Assembly: GCA_011523945.1 (NCBI GenBank)
Contig: WTFU01000049.1
Span: 1 to 32,382, forward strand
DNA from: Mariniblastus sp.
GTDB taxonomy: Bacteria > Planctomycetota > Planctomycetia > Pirellulales > Pirellulaceae
Direction: 5' to 3'
Length of the DNA: 32,382 bases
The notes beneath the pieces are model-generated. The model was not told where the DNA came from and made no database searches. It was given only the letters and a program-made list of their open reading frames with translations. Each line of letters begins with the position of its first letter. The stretch's first letter is position 1. Position numbers and translations under genes: made by a program. This document shows positions 24,703 through 32,382 of this stretch, in pieces.

Positions 24703-27700
24703 TGCGAGTTATCGCCTGTCGATTCTGGTTTCCCCCATCCTCCTCCTCCGGGCGTCTCTAAACGCAATCGCTCGCCCGGGTTAATCTTGAACTGACAGGA
24801 CGGCGATAGTGTTTCGACGTTTCCGTCTCTTCCAATCCGCAGGTTGACTCCCTGTTTGCCAAATTCTCCTCCAGCGACACCATACGGAGAATTATTGCGT
24901 CTGTTCGTTAGCAGGGAAACGGTGAGTGGTTTCAAAAACTCTATCTCCCTCACCATGCCATGGCCACCGTGATGGGTTCCTTTGCCGCCACTTTCCTGAC
25001 GTACTGAAAATTCTCTCAAGATTACAGGATAGCGGGTTTCCAAAATTTCTGGATCCGTTAACCGGGTGTTGGTCATGTGAGTGTGGACTGCGTTTGCCCC
25101 ATGATCTTGAGGCGTCGCACCTGCACCGCCACCGATCGTTTCGTAATAGCCAAAACTGTCATCACCCATTAGCCAATTATTCATCGTTCCTTGACTCGCC
25201 GCTGCCAATCCCCCCTCAACCGCCTGCTGCAGTGCGCCCAACAAGACGTCTACGATGCGCTGCGATGTTTCGATATTTCCCCCAACAATTGCGGGGCAAT
25301 CCTTGGGGTTTTCATGGCTCACGGGATTCAAAAAACAGGTCGGCAATACGATTTTGACAGGCTTGAGAATACCTTCATTTAAAGGAATATTATCCTCAAT
25401 AAAGCACCGCATCACATAAATCACAGCGGAAGAAACAATCGCTGGATTGGCATTCTGATTTCCATCAAGAACGGGATCGGTACCACTAAAATCAACTTTG
25501 ATCGAATCCTGTTTGATATTAATTGCAACACGGATTTTCGCTCCATTATCAAGTTGATCCTCGAATTGAAAATCACCTGTTTTCATTCGACTAATGGAGT
25601 GACGCATTTTTTGCTCGGCAGCGTCTTGAATAAATACGGTGTAAGCCAAAACATGGCTTTCAGAATACTGGTCTACCAATTTCAATAAGTCGCGTAAGCC
25701 GGTTCGGTTGGCTGCAACTTGTGCCCGTATATCTGCCAAATTTTCTTCAGGTGCACGCGAAGGGTAGGGGGGCTGTGTCAGCAATTGACGCAAGGTCTCA
25801 AACGATGCTTCCCCTGTCTGACCATCGATTAATTTAAAATTCCGTATTAAGACTCCCTCTTGCTGCAGGTTTGTAGCATCGGGCGGCATCGAACCCGGTG
25901 CAACACCTCCTATCTCTGCATGGTGCGATCGACTGGCCACCCAGAAAATTAAGCGGCTGTTTTCTTTATTAAACACGGGGGTGATAACCGTGACGTCCGG
26001 AAGATGCGACCCACCCCCGTAAGGGTCGTTGGTCACAAAAACGTCGCCTTCACTAATTTCTGGATTCAAACGAATCGTCGTTTTTACCGTTTCGCTCATC
26101 GCACCTAAATGAACAGGAATGTGCGGTGCGTTGACGATCAAGTCTCCCGCTGCTGTAAAGATTGCACAGCTAAAATCAAGCCGTTCTTTTACGTTAACGC
26201 TCATGGATGTCATTTGCAGGGCAATCCCCATTTGCCGTGCGATCGTTCCAAAATGATTGTTAAAGATTTCCAGCTGCATCGGATCAGCCCGTGTCAATCG
26301 CTGAATCGATTGATTCCCTGACAATCCAACCGCTTCATCTTTTTTCTCCAACAACAGCTGCCCCTCATTCAGCATTGTTGCCTTCCATGCAGGCTCCACC
26401 ATCGTCGTTGAAAGCGGGCCGGCGATTAAACCAGGACCTTGAACTGTATCACCTGCTTTCAAACTTTCTCGATCGAATACCGGTGTCCTTTCGTAATCGA
26501 TACAGCCGGTTTCCAAATTCTTAATGGCTACCATCTGCTCGGTGAATGACTGCGGCGATGTGAAATTCTTAATTGAAATCGTTTTTGGCAAACGCAAACC
26601 AATTTTGTTGCCTTCCATTCGTGCCGCAACAAGTTCTATCTCTCTGTCACTAACAAAACCAAATCGTTGTTGATGTTGTCGATTAAATGAATCAACAATA
26701 TCCTCAAAATCAACAACTGAGCCGCCTATTTCAATTGACTGGAACGCATCCGTGCCGACGTATCGCAAATCTAAACTTCTCATTAGTTGAGTGTTCTCTC
26801 CTAATTCTTTTAGGATTTCAAATTCCATTTCCTCCCAAAGCACTTTGATCTGTTCCAGTCGTTCAATTTGGAGAACTTCTAAAACAGGTCTAACTCGACT
26901 GGATTTCTGATCGGCAAGACGAATTCCAGCCGCGCTAAGAATGCTGCCATTGGAGGGGTCTAATATTTTTTTGATGCCTATCGAGTTTGCAACCTGACAC
27001 GCATGCTGTGGTCCCGCTCCACCAAAGGCCACCAACAGGTAATCGCCGGGGTCAAACCCGCGCGCTACTGAAACGCTTTCGATCGCGGATGCCATATTTT
27101 GATTGGCAATCGCTAACAACCCGTAAGCTGCTTCTAGCTTCGTCAACTGATAACCCGCCGCCTCCATCTCCTGACACAATTCCGCTAAGCGATCACTGAC
27201 GGCAGTTTGATTCAGGGGAAACGGAAAACGACTTTGCACAATGCGGCCAAGAAATAAATTTACATCTGTTAGTGTTAAAGGACCTCCCCGCCCATAACAG
27301 GCAGGCCCCGGATTCGAGGAAGCGCTCTTCGGCCCTACTCGTAGGCTCGCGCCGTCAAACCAACAGATCGACCCTCCCCCGGAAGCTACCGTTTCAATCG
27401 CAACCATTGGAGTCATAATTCGAATATCAGATTTACGGGTCTCATATTCTAATTCCAACTTACCGTCATATCTCCCAACGTCAGAACTGGTTCCTCCCAT
27501 ATCAAACGTCAAGAGTCGACTTGAGCCAATTTGCTCTCCCGCGCGAACCGCCCCCACAATGCCACCGGCAGGCCCTGACAAAACAGAGTCTTTTCCAGAA
27601 AAGACCTGGCGTTCAACCAAGCCTCCCGCAGAGGTCATTAACTGAAGGTGGCTGTCATTCGATAAACAGCTCTCAATTTGATCAAGATAATCGCCCAGCA

Positions 27701-28622
27701 CTGGATTTAAATACGCATCCAGAACGGTCGTTTCCGCCCGAGACAACATTTTAATTAGGGGAGCCACCTCGGAAGATAGATGGACATTCGAAAAACCGAG
27801 AGAACGAGCGATATTCCCGACCAATTGCTCATGTTGTGGAAAGCGATAGCTATGGAGTAGGCAGATCGCGATTGAGCTGATTCCTTTCGATTTCAATTCA
27901 GTAAATAAATCCCGAACCTCCGCTTCACAAGGGCTTCGCTCAACCGTCCCATCGGCGAGTATTCTCTCGTCGATTTCGATACAGGTCTCAGCCAAAGATT
28001 TTGATTTTTGAATATTTAATTCGAATAGAGATGGTCTTGCCTGATCACCTATTTCCAGCAAATCACCAAGTCCTTTCGTTGTTACCAAAGCTGTCGCAGC
28101 GCCAGAGCGAGTCAACAGAGCATTCGTTCCCCGCGTCGTCCCAAGATGAACCTTGCAAATAGGAATCGGTGCATTTAGTGGCAATCGAAGGAGTCGTCGG
28201 ATCGCCAAGATTGGGGCGGGAATTTCAAGATCGAGTTCGTAACGAATTGAACGGGTCGACTCGTAAATATCTAATATTTGAGCGACCGTCGATTCACACG
28301 GTGACCCTTGTAACCAAATTTCACCGCTCTCCGACTCATATCGTTGTACGGTTGAGTCAAATCGAGTAATTCCATCACCAGCAACAATGCGAAATTTTGA
28401 ACCAACCCAAAAGTCATCGCCAGCATTGGCGTCGACAAACCAGCGATTTGGGATCTTCGAAGGATTCCGTAACTGGCCTTTTACTATTCCAGAACTTAGT
28501 ACTTTGAGTTCATAGGAATTGCCTTGCGGATCAACTGCCTGACAATCAGTAAATGTCCCACCAACGTCAATCCAAAATTTCCAAAGGCACCTCTCCGTTT
28601 GACTGGCTCGTGAACGGGTCAT
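24699..28622 (-). CDS. Hydantoinase/5-oxoprolinase family protein, HyuA-HyuB fusion
   Basis: This is a single-chain ATP-dependent cyclic-amide hydrolase of the oxoprolinase type; the true substrate (5-oxoproline or a hydantoin) is not decided. The N-terminal HyuA half shows FWIDVGGTFTDC, HLGTTRGTNALLTR, SGPAGGIVGAV, FDMGGTSSDVGRYDG and SGGGSICWFDG. The HyuB half begins near DPMQLEIFNNHF and has NAPHIPVHLGAM, VTNDPYGGGSHLPDV, SRSHHAEIGG and the terminal ETPGGGGWGKP. Its 1307 residues match fused eukaryotic-type oxoprolinases. About 85 residues (45-130) between the first two HyuA motifs look inserted. The frame extends to TTG 28646, but ATG 28622 is chosen, 7 bases after the stop of the upstream beta-propeller gene, with which it forms an operon. 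Its stop overlaps the exosortase stop in the four bases TTAA. Confidence 0.9.
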   Translation of the reverse strand: MTRSRASQTERCLWKFWIDVGGTFTDCQAVDPQGNSYELKVLSSGIVKGQLRNPSKIPNRWFVDANAGDDFWVGSKFRIVAGDGITRFDSTVQRYESESGEIWLQGSPCESTVAQILDIYESTRSIRYELDLEIPAPILAIRRLLRLPLNAPIPICKVHLGTTRGTNALLTRSGAATALVTTKGLGDLLEIGDQARPSLFELNIQKSKSLAETCIEIDERILADGTVERSPCEAEVRDLFTELKSKGISSIAICLLHSYRFPQHEQLVGNIARSLGFSNVHLSSEVAPLIKMLSRAETTVLDAYLNPVLGDYLDQIESCLSNDSHLQLMTSAGGLVERQVFSGKDSVLSGPAGGIVGAVRAGEQIGSSRLLTFDMGGTSSDVGRYDGKLELEYETRKSDIRIMTPMVAIETVASGGGSICWFDGASLRVGPKSASSNPGPACYGRGGPLTLTDVNLFLGRIVQSRFPFPLNQTAVSDRLAELCQEMEAAGYQLTKLEAAYGLLAIANQNMASAIESVSVARGFDPGDYLLVAFGGAGPQHACQVANSIGIKKILDPSNGSILSAAGIRLADQKSSRVRPVLEVLQIERLEQIKVLWEEMEFEILKELGENTQLMRSLDLRYVGTDAFQSIEIGGSVVDFEDIVDSFNRQHQQRFGFVSDREIELVAARMEGNKIGLRLPKTISIKNFTSPQSFTEQMVAIKNLETGCIDYERTPVFDRESLKAGDTVQGPGLIAGPLSTTMVEPAWKATMLNEGQLLLEKKDEAVGLSGNQSIQRLTRADPMQLEIFNNHFGTIARQMGIALQMTSMSVNVKERLDFSCAIFTAAGDLIVNAPHIPVHLGAMSETVKTTIRLNPEISEGDVFVTNDPYGGGSHLPDVTVITPVFNKENSRLIFWVASRSHHAEIGGVAPGSMPPDATNLQQEGVLIRNFKLIDGQTGEASFETLRQLLTQPPYPSRAPEENLADIRAQVAANRTGLRDLLKLVDQYSESHVLAYTVFIQDAAEQKMRHSISRMKTGDFQFEDQLDNGAKIRVAINIKQDSIKVDFSGTDPVLDGNQNANPAIVSSAVIYVMRCFIEDNIPLNEGILKPVKIVLPTCFLNPVSHENPKDCPAIVGGNIETSQRIVDVLLGALQQAVEGGLAAASQGTMNNWLMGDDSFGYYETIGGGAGATPQDHGANAVHTHMTNTRLTDPEILETRYPVILREFSVRQESGGKGTHHGGHGMVREIEFLKPLTVSLLTNRRNNSPYGVAGGEFGKQGVNLRIGRDGNVETLSPSCQFKINPGERLRLETPGGGGWGKPESTGDNSH

Positions 28623-28629
28623 ATTTATG

Positions 28630-29901
28630 TTACTTGTCTCCAACACAAATCAAATGTGAATCCGTTCTCAAATAAAGTCGATTTCCGGCTACAGCCGGTG
28701 TTGATCGAGTCGACTCGCCTAGTGAGTGCTTACAAATTTGTTCATACTGGCCGCCGGTCCCAATCACGTGTAGATTGCCAGACTCATCCATAATGTAAAT
28801 GCTACTTAAGGTTGCTATTGGCGATCCCGAGAATCCCTTTGCCAGTCTCTCTTCCCAGATAAGAGCTCCCGTTTGAAGTTCCACGCATTTCCCAATCCCT
28901 TTGTCACTGAACAAATACAGCTTGCCGTTCACCGCAATCGGTGTGGGGACATAGTTGGCTTTCTTAATCTCGTATACTTTTTCCGGGACTGAATTAACTG
29001 CATTGCCGGGACGAATAGCGACCAAATAATTACCACCACCACCAGAACCATTGCTTCCAATAATTAACCCGTCGGCTATCAACGTCGATGCAACCGTTCG
29101 CATCCGAAACGGCAGTGTCGCCCAGTTCTGCTTGCCTGTTTTCGGGTCAAGGCTAAAAAATCCGTCGCCAGTGTTACAGGAAACTAATTGTTCGGTTCCA
29201 TTTTTATCTTTAAAAATTGAGGGGATCGCATAACAAGCTCTTGTTGACGTCAATGAAGAGCTCCAGGCATCCTCTCCCGTTTTACAATCGACTGCAATCA
29301 CATGACTACCGCCGGGTTTTTGCCCCGGTTTAAGACGTTCGGATTGCTGAGAATTAAATACGATTACTTTATTGTCATAAACCATTGGGCTGGCAGCAAA
29401 TCCATGTTGAGAAGTCCACGTACCAAAATCTCTTTCCCATTTTTGGTTTCCATCATGATCCAGTGCCACCAGCATCGTATGGTCAGGATCGGCGTAGGTT
29501 AGATAGATGTGATTTTCATCAACGGCGGGCGTACTGGAAGCAAAGTTATTTCGCCCGTGAACACGATAGACGGCGTGCTCGAAAGACTTACTCCAGCGTA
29601 CTTTGCCCGACGCTGCATCCAAACATTCCAACGTAAGTTTTCCACTGTCTGGGTCACAGCTGGTAATGAATAGATGCTGTTCCCAAATCACAGGCGAACT
29701 CGATCCAATTCCTGCTAATTTGACTTTCCAGCGATATTCATTATCGGAAATATCGCTGGGTAGCTTCACTCCTTCGACGAGCCCCGCGCCATTGGGGCCA
29801 CGAAAGCGAGGCCAATTCGATTGCGAAAAAATCAAGCTGTTATTTAGTAGCACGAACAATACAGACCAAGCCAAAATGGCTTTTACCGGTTGGCGAAGCA
29901 T
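28630..29901 (-). CDS. Secreted PQQ-like beta-propeller protein
   Basis: This is a probable periplasmic or surface beta-propeller of unknown ligand. A signal peptide is evident (KAILAWSVLFVLLNNSLIFSQ), followed by the planctomycete-typical mature start NWPRFRGPNGAG. At least five PQQ-type blade motifs recur: DAASGKVRWSKSF, DHDGNQKWERDFG, DCKTGEDAWSSS, DPKTGKQNWATL and ELQTGALIWEERL. Residues for a PQQ dehydrogenase active site are not seen, so it is likely a binding or scaffold propeller, similar in shape to BamB. The start ATG 29901 has GAGGG (29910-29906) 4 bases upstream and an extended -10 promoter. The hydantoinase gene follows after 7 bases; this pairing suggests a shared transcript rather than a known pathway. 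Confidence 0.88.
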   Translation of the reverse strand: MLRQPVKAILAWSVLFVLLNNSLIFSQSNWPRFRGPNGAGLVEGVKLPSDISDNEYRWKVKLAGIGSSSPVIWEQHLFITSCDPDSGKLTLECLDAASGKVRWSKSFEHAVYRVHGRNNFASSTPAVDENHIYLTYADPDHTMLVALDHDGNQKWERDFGTWTSQHGFAASPMVYDNKVIVFNSQQSERLKPGQKPGGSHVIAVDCKTGEDAWSSSLTSTRACYAIPSIFKDKNGTEQLVSCNTGDGFFSLDPKTGKQNWATLPFRMRTVASTLIADGLIIGSNGSGGGGNYLVAIRPGNAVNSVPEKVYEIKKANYVPTPIAVNGKLYLFSDKGIGKCVELQTGALIWEERLAKGFSGSPIATLSSIYIMDESGNLHVIGTGGQYEQICKHSLGESTRSTPAVAGNRLYLRTDSHLICVGDK

Positions 29902-29934
29902 AGAGCCCTCGTTGTTAATGGTTTCGAGTCAACG

Positions 29935-29943
29935 ATTATATCA
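29935..29943 (-). promoter_or_regulatory. Extended -10 promoter for the beta-propeller/hydantoinase operon
   Basis: On the minus strand TGATATAAT is a perfect extended -10 element. It lies about 34 bases before ATG 29901, giving a short leader of about 27 bases that includes a GAGGG ribosome site. No good -35 box is present. It matches the motif at 1903-1911. Confidence 0.5.
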
Positions 29944-29998
29944 CGTTCAAATGTGGTAAACACGCTTTAATACTTAGTCTCTCCCAGGTCATCCGTAG

Positions 29999-31030
29999 TT
30001 ACCGAGAAATTTCAGCTATTTCGGGCGATGCCGACTGAGAAACAGAAGGAGCTAAAGATTGGTTCCATTCGCAAATCCGCCAATCTAACCAATGGCGGTC
30101 GGGATCATCACCTCGTCGACCAAAAAAACCAAGATGCCCGCCATGTTGAGTTGCCACAATTTTTATTGCGTTTGACATTGGATGGTCAGCATACATTTCA
30201 AAGGGGACAACTGGGTCGTCCATTGCAGTGACCAACAGCGTCGGAACTTGCACATCCTTCAGATTGGGAGCGGAACTTGCGTCTCGGTAATAGTCGAGCG
30301 CGCTACGATAGCCCCAGCACGGCGCCGTGAATTGGTCGTCCCAGTGAACCAATCGCGAAGGAAAACGTGTCATGTTGCTTTCAACTAAATTCGGAACTCG
30401 CTTCCGACGACGCTGTAATTGACTTTGCAGTTGTTTAACAAAGTACGATTCATAAAGTCGGTTTCCGTGTTGCCTCAAATGCCATGAGCAATGAACCAAA
30501 TCGATCGGAGGTGAAACAACGAACGCAGCATCGATCTGGACATGAGGCTTAACACCCCACATTCCAATCGTCTTTAATACGATGTTCCCGCCCAGCGAGA
30601 ATCCCACTAAGCTAATTTTCGAGTCTGGACTCAATTGATGAACGGCATCAATAACAGCGTTTGCATCCCAGTAATTTCCGCCATGCAGGTGCGACCTTGA
30701 GACGCCCGAACTGGCGCCCGAGCCGCGCATGTCAACGCGGATCGTCCTGACGCCCTGCCGGTTTAATTTCGCCGCAACTCTAGACACTCCCGGCGAGCGA
30801 TGTGATCCACAAAGTCCATGAATTAAAATTGTAATTCGATCACCCAGCGCCCAGGCTTCCGGCTGATCGTCATGAACAACTAAACGATCACCATCGTGTA
30901 GACTGACAATACGTCTGGTCGCATTATCCGCTTGGCAGTTACCCTTGAGCGTCGCTCCCAGCACTGTCTGCAAGTGAGCAGATTTCAATAACCGGTTAGG
31001 TCGAAAGGAAGGGAATTCACTGGGAAGCAC
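29999..31030 (-). CDS. Alpha/beta hydrolase, YheT family
   Basis: This is a predicted esterase or lipase-like serine hydrolase of unknown substrate. The N-terminal signature FRPNRLLKSAHLQTVLG is that of the YheT/EMB8 group. The oxyanion region is LIHGLCGSHRSPG. The nucleophile serine lies in VGFSLGGN, the acid in TAMDDPVVP and the histidine in HGGHLGFFG, so the triad is complete. The 343-residue length is normal. The start is GTG 31030, with no clear ribosome site. It is a cytoplasmic-looking protein without signal or membrane segment. It is transcribed in the same direction as cysNC, but a terminator-like structure lies between them, so it is probably an independent unit. Confidence 0.88.
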   Translation of the reverse strand: MLPSEFPSFRPNRLLKSAHLQTVLGATLKGNCQADNATRRIVSLHDGDRLVVHDDQPEAWALGDRITILIHGLCGSHRSPGVSRVAAKLNRQGVRTIRVDMRGSGASSGVSRSHLHGGNYWDANAVIDAVHQLSPDSKISLVGFSLGGNIVLKTIGMWGVKPHVQIDAAFVVSPPIDLVHCSWHLRQHGNRLYESYFVKQLQSQLQRRRKRVPNLVESNMTRFPSRLVHWDDQFTAPCWGYRSALDYYRDASSAPNLKDVQVPTLLVTAMDDPVVPFEMYADHPMSNAIKIVATQHGGHLGFFGRRGDDPDRHWLDWRICEWNQSLAPSVSQSASPEIAEISR

Positions 31031-31092
31031 GGCGACAAACTCAGATTTCCAGGAGGGAAGAACTGCACTCGACTATAACCGATTATCATTTA

Positions 31093-31127
31093 AAAACGAA
31101 TTGTTTTATCGCCGCCGATTTCGTTTT
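31093..31127 (-). terminator. Candidate terminator downstream of cysNC
   Basis: Just after the cysNC stop, AAAACGAA (minus strand, 31127-31120) pairs with TTCGTTTT (31100-31093). Inside it ATCG and CGAT (31119-31116 with 31111-31108) pair around GCGG. One 7-base bulge interrupts the stem, and the structure runs into T residues on the minus strand. It could stop transcription before the hydrolase gene. The bulge and low GC of the outer stem lower confidence. Confidence 0.4.
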
Positions 31128-31128
31128 C

Positions 31129-32382
31129 TCAAATAATCTCTTTCGCTTCGAGTAGGGCGATGACCTTGGCAACACAGTCCGCAGGTTTCAATTCAGCCGT
31201 ATCTAAAACTAAATCAGCGTCTGTTGGTTCCTGATAGTTTACTTTCGATTCGCGTGGCGAATCCTCAGAAGCTGATTGCTCAGATTCATTCCGCTGTTGG
31301 CATATTTCCTCGGGCGCCTTCAGGTGTACAACGAAAAATCGATCGTCACCAACGACTCCGGCCGCCTTCTTTCGATCGTCATCGTTAGGCGACACAAAAG
31401 AAAGAAGACAAATCAGGCCCGCATCGTTCATCAGTGCGGCAACTTCTGCTGCCCGGCGAACATTTTCACTTCGATCATCTTTAGAAAAATTCAAATCGCG
31501 GCTTAAACCAATTCGCATATTTTGGCCATCCACCACCATCGCACTTCGACCCATGTCGAATAGTTGACGCTCTACTCCAAACGCCGTGGTTGACTTTCCA
31601 GATCCAGGCAGGCCGGTAAATAATATCGTTGTTGGTTTTTGACCGTATCTCGATGCTCGTTCTTCCGGCGTTACCGCGCTAATCTCCTCAACCAATGATT
31701 CACTAACAGAAGCCTTTTCCCAGCTCGCACCGGTATTTTCGCTGGTACGCTGATCGATAATCATACCGGCGGCGACCGTTACATTGGTAATCCGATCGAT
31801 CACAATGAATGCACCCGTGCTCTTATTGGTTCGATAACGATCGAAACAAATTGGCTGGTTTAACACAACATTAACTCGCCCGATCTGGTTAAGTTCCAAA
31901 GTAGGCGCGGGACTGCTGTGCATCGTGTTCACATCAATTTGATAACGAAGCGTTGAGAAGTTTCCCGTTACCATCTTGGTCGTATGTTTGAAAATATACT
32001 GCCGACCGGGAACCATCGCTGCATCGGACATCCAGACCAGCATCGCATCAAATTTTTGTTCCAGCTTGGGCAGGTTCCCTGGCTTGACAATCATGTCGCC
32101 TCGACTCGAATCAATTTCATCATCTAATGTCAGCGTCACTGACATTGGCGTGGCCGCCTCCTCAAGATTGCCATCAAAAGTAACGATCTCTTTAATTCGG
32201 CTAGTTTTACGTGACGGCAGAGACATCACTTCATCACCGACTCGAATGATTCCAGACGCGATCGTCCCTGCAAAACCGCGGAAGTCCAAGTTGGGCCTGA
32301 TGACTGATTGAACGGGGAAACGGAAGTCTTTGAGGTTGCGATCGGAACCGATGTAAACCGTCTCCAGAAAATTCATCAACGT
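31129..32382 (-). CDS. cysNC: Bifunctional sulfate adenylyltransferase subunit 1/adenylylsulfate kinase (CysNC), partial
   Basis: The enzyme activates sulfate to APS and then PAPS. Only the C-terminal part is present; the frame runs off the right edge, so the GTPase domain lies outside. Seen first are the EF-Tu-like domains 2 and 3 of CysN (DFRFPVQSVIRPNLDFRGFAG). The APS kinase domain follows, with P-loop GLPGSGKST, DGQNMRIGLSRDLNF, ENVRRAAEVAALMNDAGL and FVSPNDDDR. The usual lid motif after the CxxR element (DxxGxY...FxGv) is missing; a Ser/Glu-rich stretch QRNESEQSASEDSPRESK takes its place before YQEPTDADLVLDT. The acid of DGD/DGE is Gln here. The kinase step may therefore be altered or lost. 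The CysD partner gene would be expected upstream, outside the window. Confidence 0.93.
   Translation of the reverse strand, partial: TLMNFLETVYIGSDRNLKDFRFPVQSVIRPNLDFRGFAGTIASGIIRVGDEVMSLPSRKTSRIKEIVTFDGNLEEAATPMSVTLTLDDEIDSSRGDMIVKPGNLPKLEQKFDAMLVWMSDAAMVPGRQYIFKHTTKMVTGNFSTLRYQIDVNTMHSSPAPTLELNQIGRVNVVLNQPICFDRYRTNKSTGAFIVIDRITNVTVAAGMIIDQRTSENTGASWEKASVSESLVEEISAVTPEERASRYGQKPTTILFTGLPGSGKSTTAFGVERQLFDMGRSAMVVDGQNMRIGLSRDLNFSKDDRSENVRRAAEVAALMNDAGLICLLSFVSPNDDDRKKAAGVVGDDRFFVVHLKAPEEICQQRNESEQSASEDSPRESKVNYQEPTDADLVLDTAELKPADCVAKVIALLEAKEII

Noticed and set aside
24926..25357. 143-codon plus-strand reading frame inside the hydantoinase gene
   Set aside because: It lies wholly antisense to a strongly conserved gene (HyuB half) and its composition looks like a shadow frame; no ribosome site or recognisable domain.
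29603..29959. 118-codon plus-strand frame over the beta-propeller start and promoter
   Set aside because: Antisense to the signal-peptide region and promoter of a clear gene; no motif or ribosome site.
1..32382. CRISPR arrays, tRNA or rRNA genes, insertion sequences
   Set aside because: No regularly spaced repeats, cloverleaf-like or rRNA-like segments, transposase frames or terminal repeats were recognised on either strand.

Overview
The window looks like chromosomal DNA from a planctomycete, probably a moderate-GC member of the Pirellulales. This is inferred from the gene set: an exosortase of the planctomycete XrtU type fused to an EpsI-like domain, a TIGR03790 protein, a fused CysN/CysC protein, a single-chain hydantoinase/oxoprolinase, and a PQQ-type beta-propeller. 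Many genes start at TTG or GTG and few have a Shine-Dalgarno site. No tRNA, rRNA, CRISPR array, transposase or phage gene was seen.

Layout. Left edge (15-1736): a membrane-anchored TPR protein, possibly cut at its 5' end. Next (1977-2957) is a UDP-glucuronate 4-epimerase-type gene behind a good extended -10 promoter, then a gluconokinase on the opposite strand (3065-3577). A specialised NusG-like antiterminator (3877-4437) and a structured 354-base non-coding leader come before the main block. The main block (4792-24702, all plus strand) is an exopolysaccharide locus: dTDP-glucose 4,6-dehydratase, GDP-fucose synthase, GDP-mannose dehydratase, a TIGR03790 protein, a GT4 glycosyltransferase, Wzx flippase, pyruvyl transferase, Wzy-type polymerase, a second GT4, a hexapeptide acyltransferase, an SDR epimerase, a WbuB-like GT4, UDP-GlcNAc 2-epimerase, a UDP-HexNAc 6-dehydrogenase, and the exosortase-EpsI fusion. 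The right part (24699-32382, minus strand) is metabolic: hydantoinase/oxoprolinase behind a PQQ beta-propeller gene, a YheT-like hydrolase, and the 3' part of cysNC.

How it fits together. The nucleotide-sugar enzymes would supply GDP-L-fucose, dTDP-4-keto-6-deoxyglucose, a uronic acid epimer and probably UDP-ManNAc(A). Three GT4 enzymes would assemble a lipid-linked repeat unit, which is pyruvylated and acylated, flipped by Wzx and polymerised by the Wzy-like protein. The priming phosphoglycosyltransferase, the Wza/Wzc-type export parts and rmlA/C/D are absent here. The NusG paralogue is well placed to act as a processive antiterminator for this roughly 20 kb block. The exosortase would process C-terminally tagged surface proteins, but no such cargo is encoded in the window.

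Most noteworthy: (i) the exosortase-EpsI fusion and a TPR-containing TIGR03790 protein sharing one Wzx/Wzy-type locus; (ii) the antiterminator gene with competing hairpins at its stop codon and a long leader; (iii) an APS kinase domain in CysNC that lacks its usual substrate lid; (iv) an extra segment of about 85 residues in the hydantoinase.
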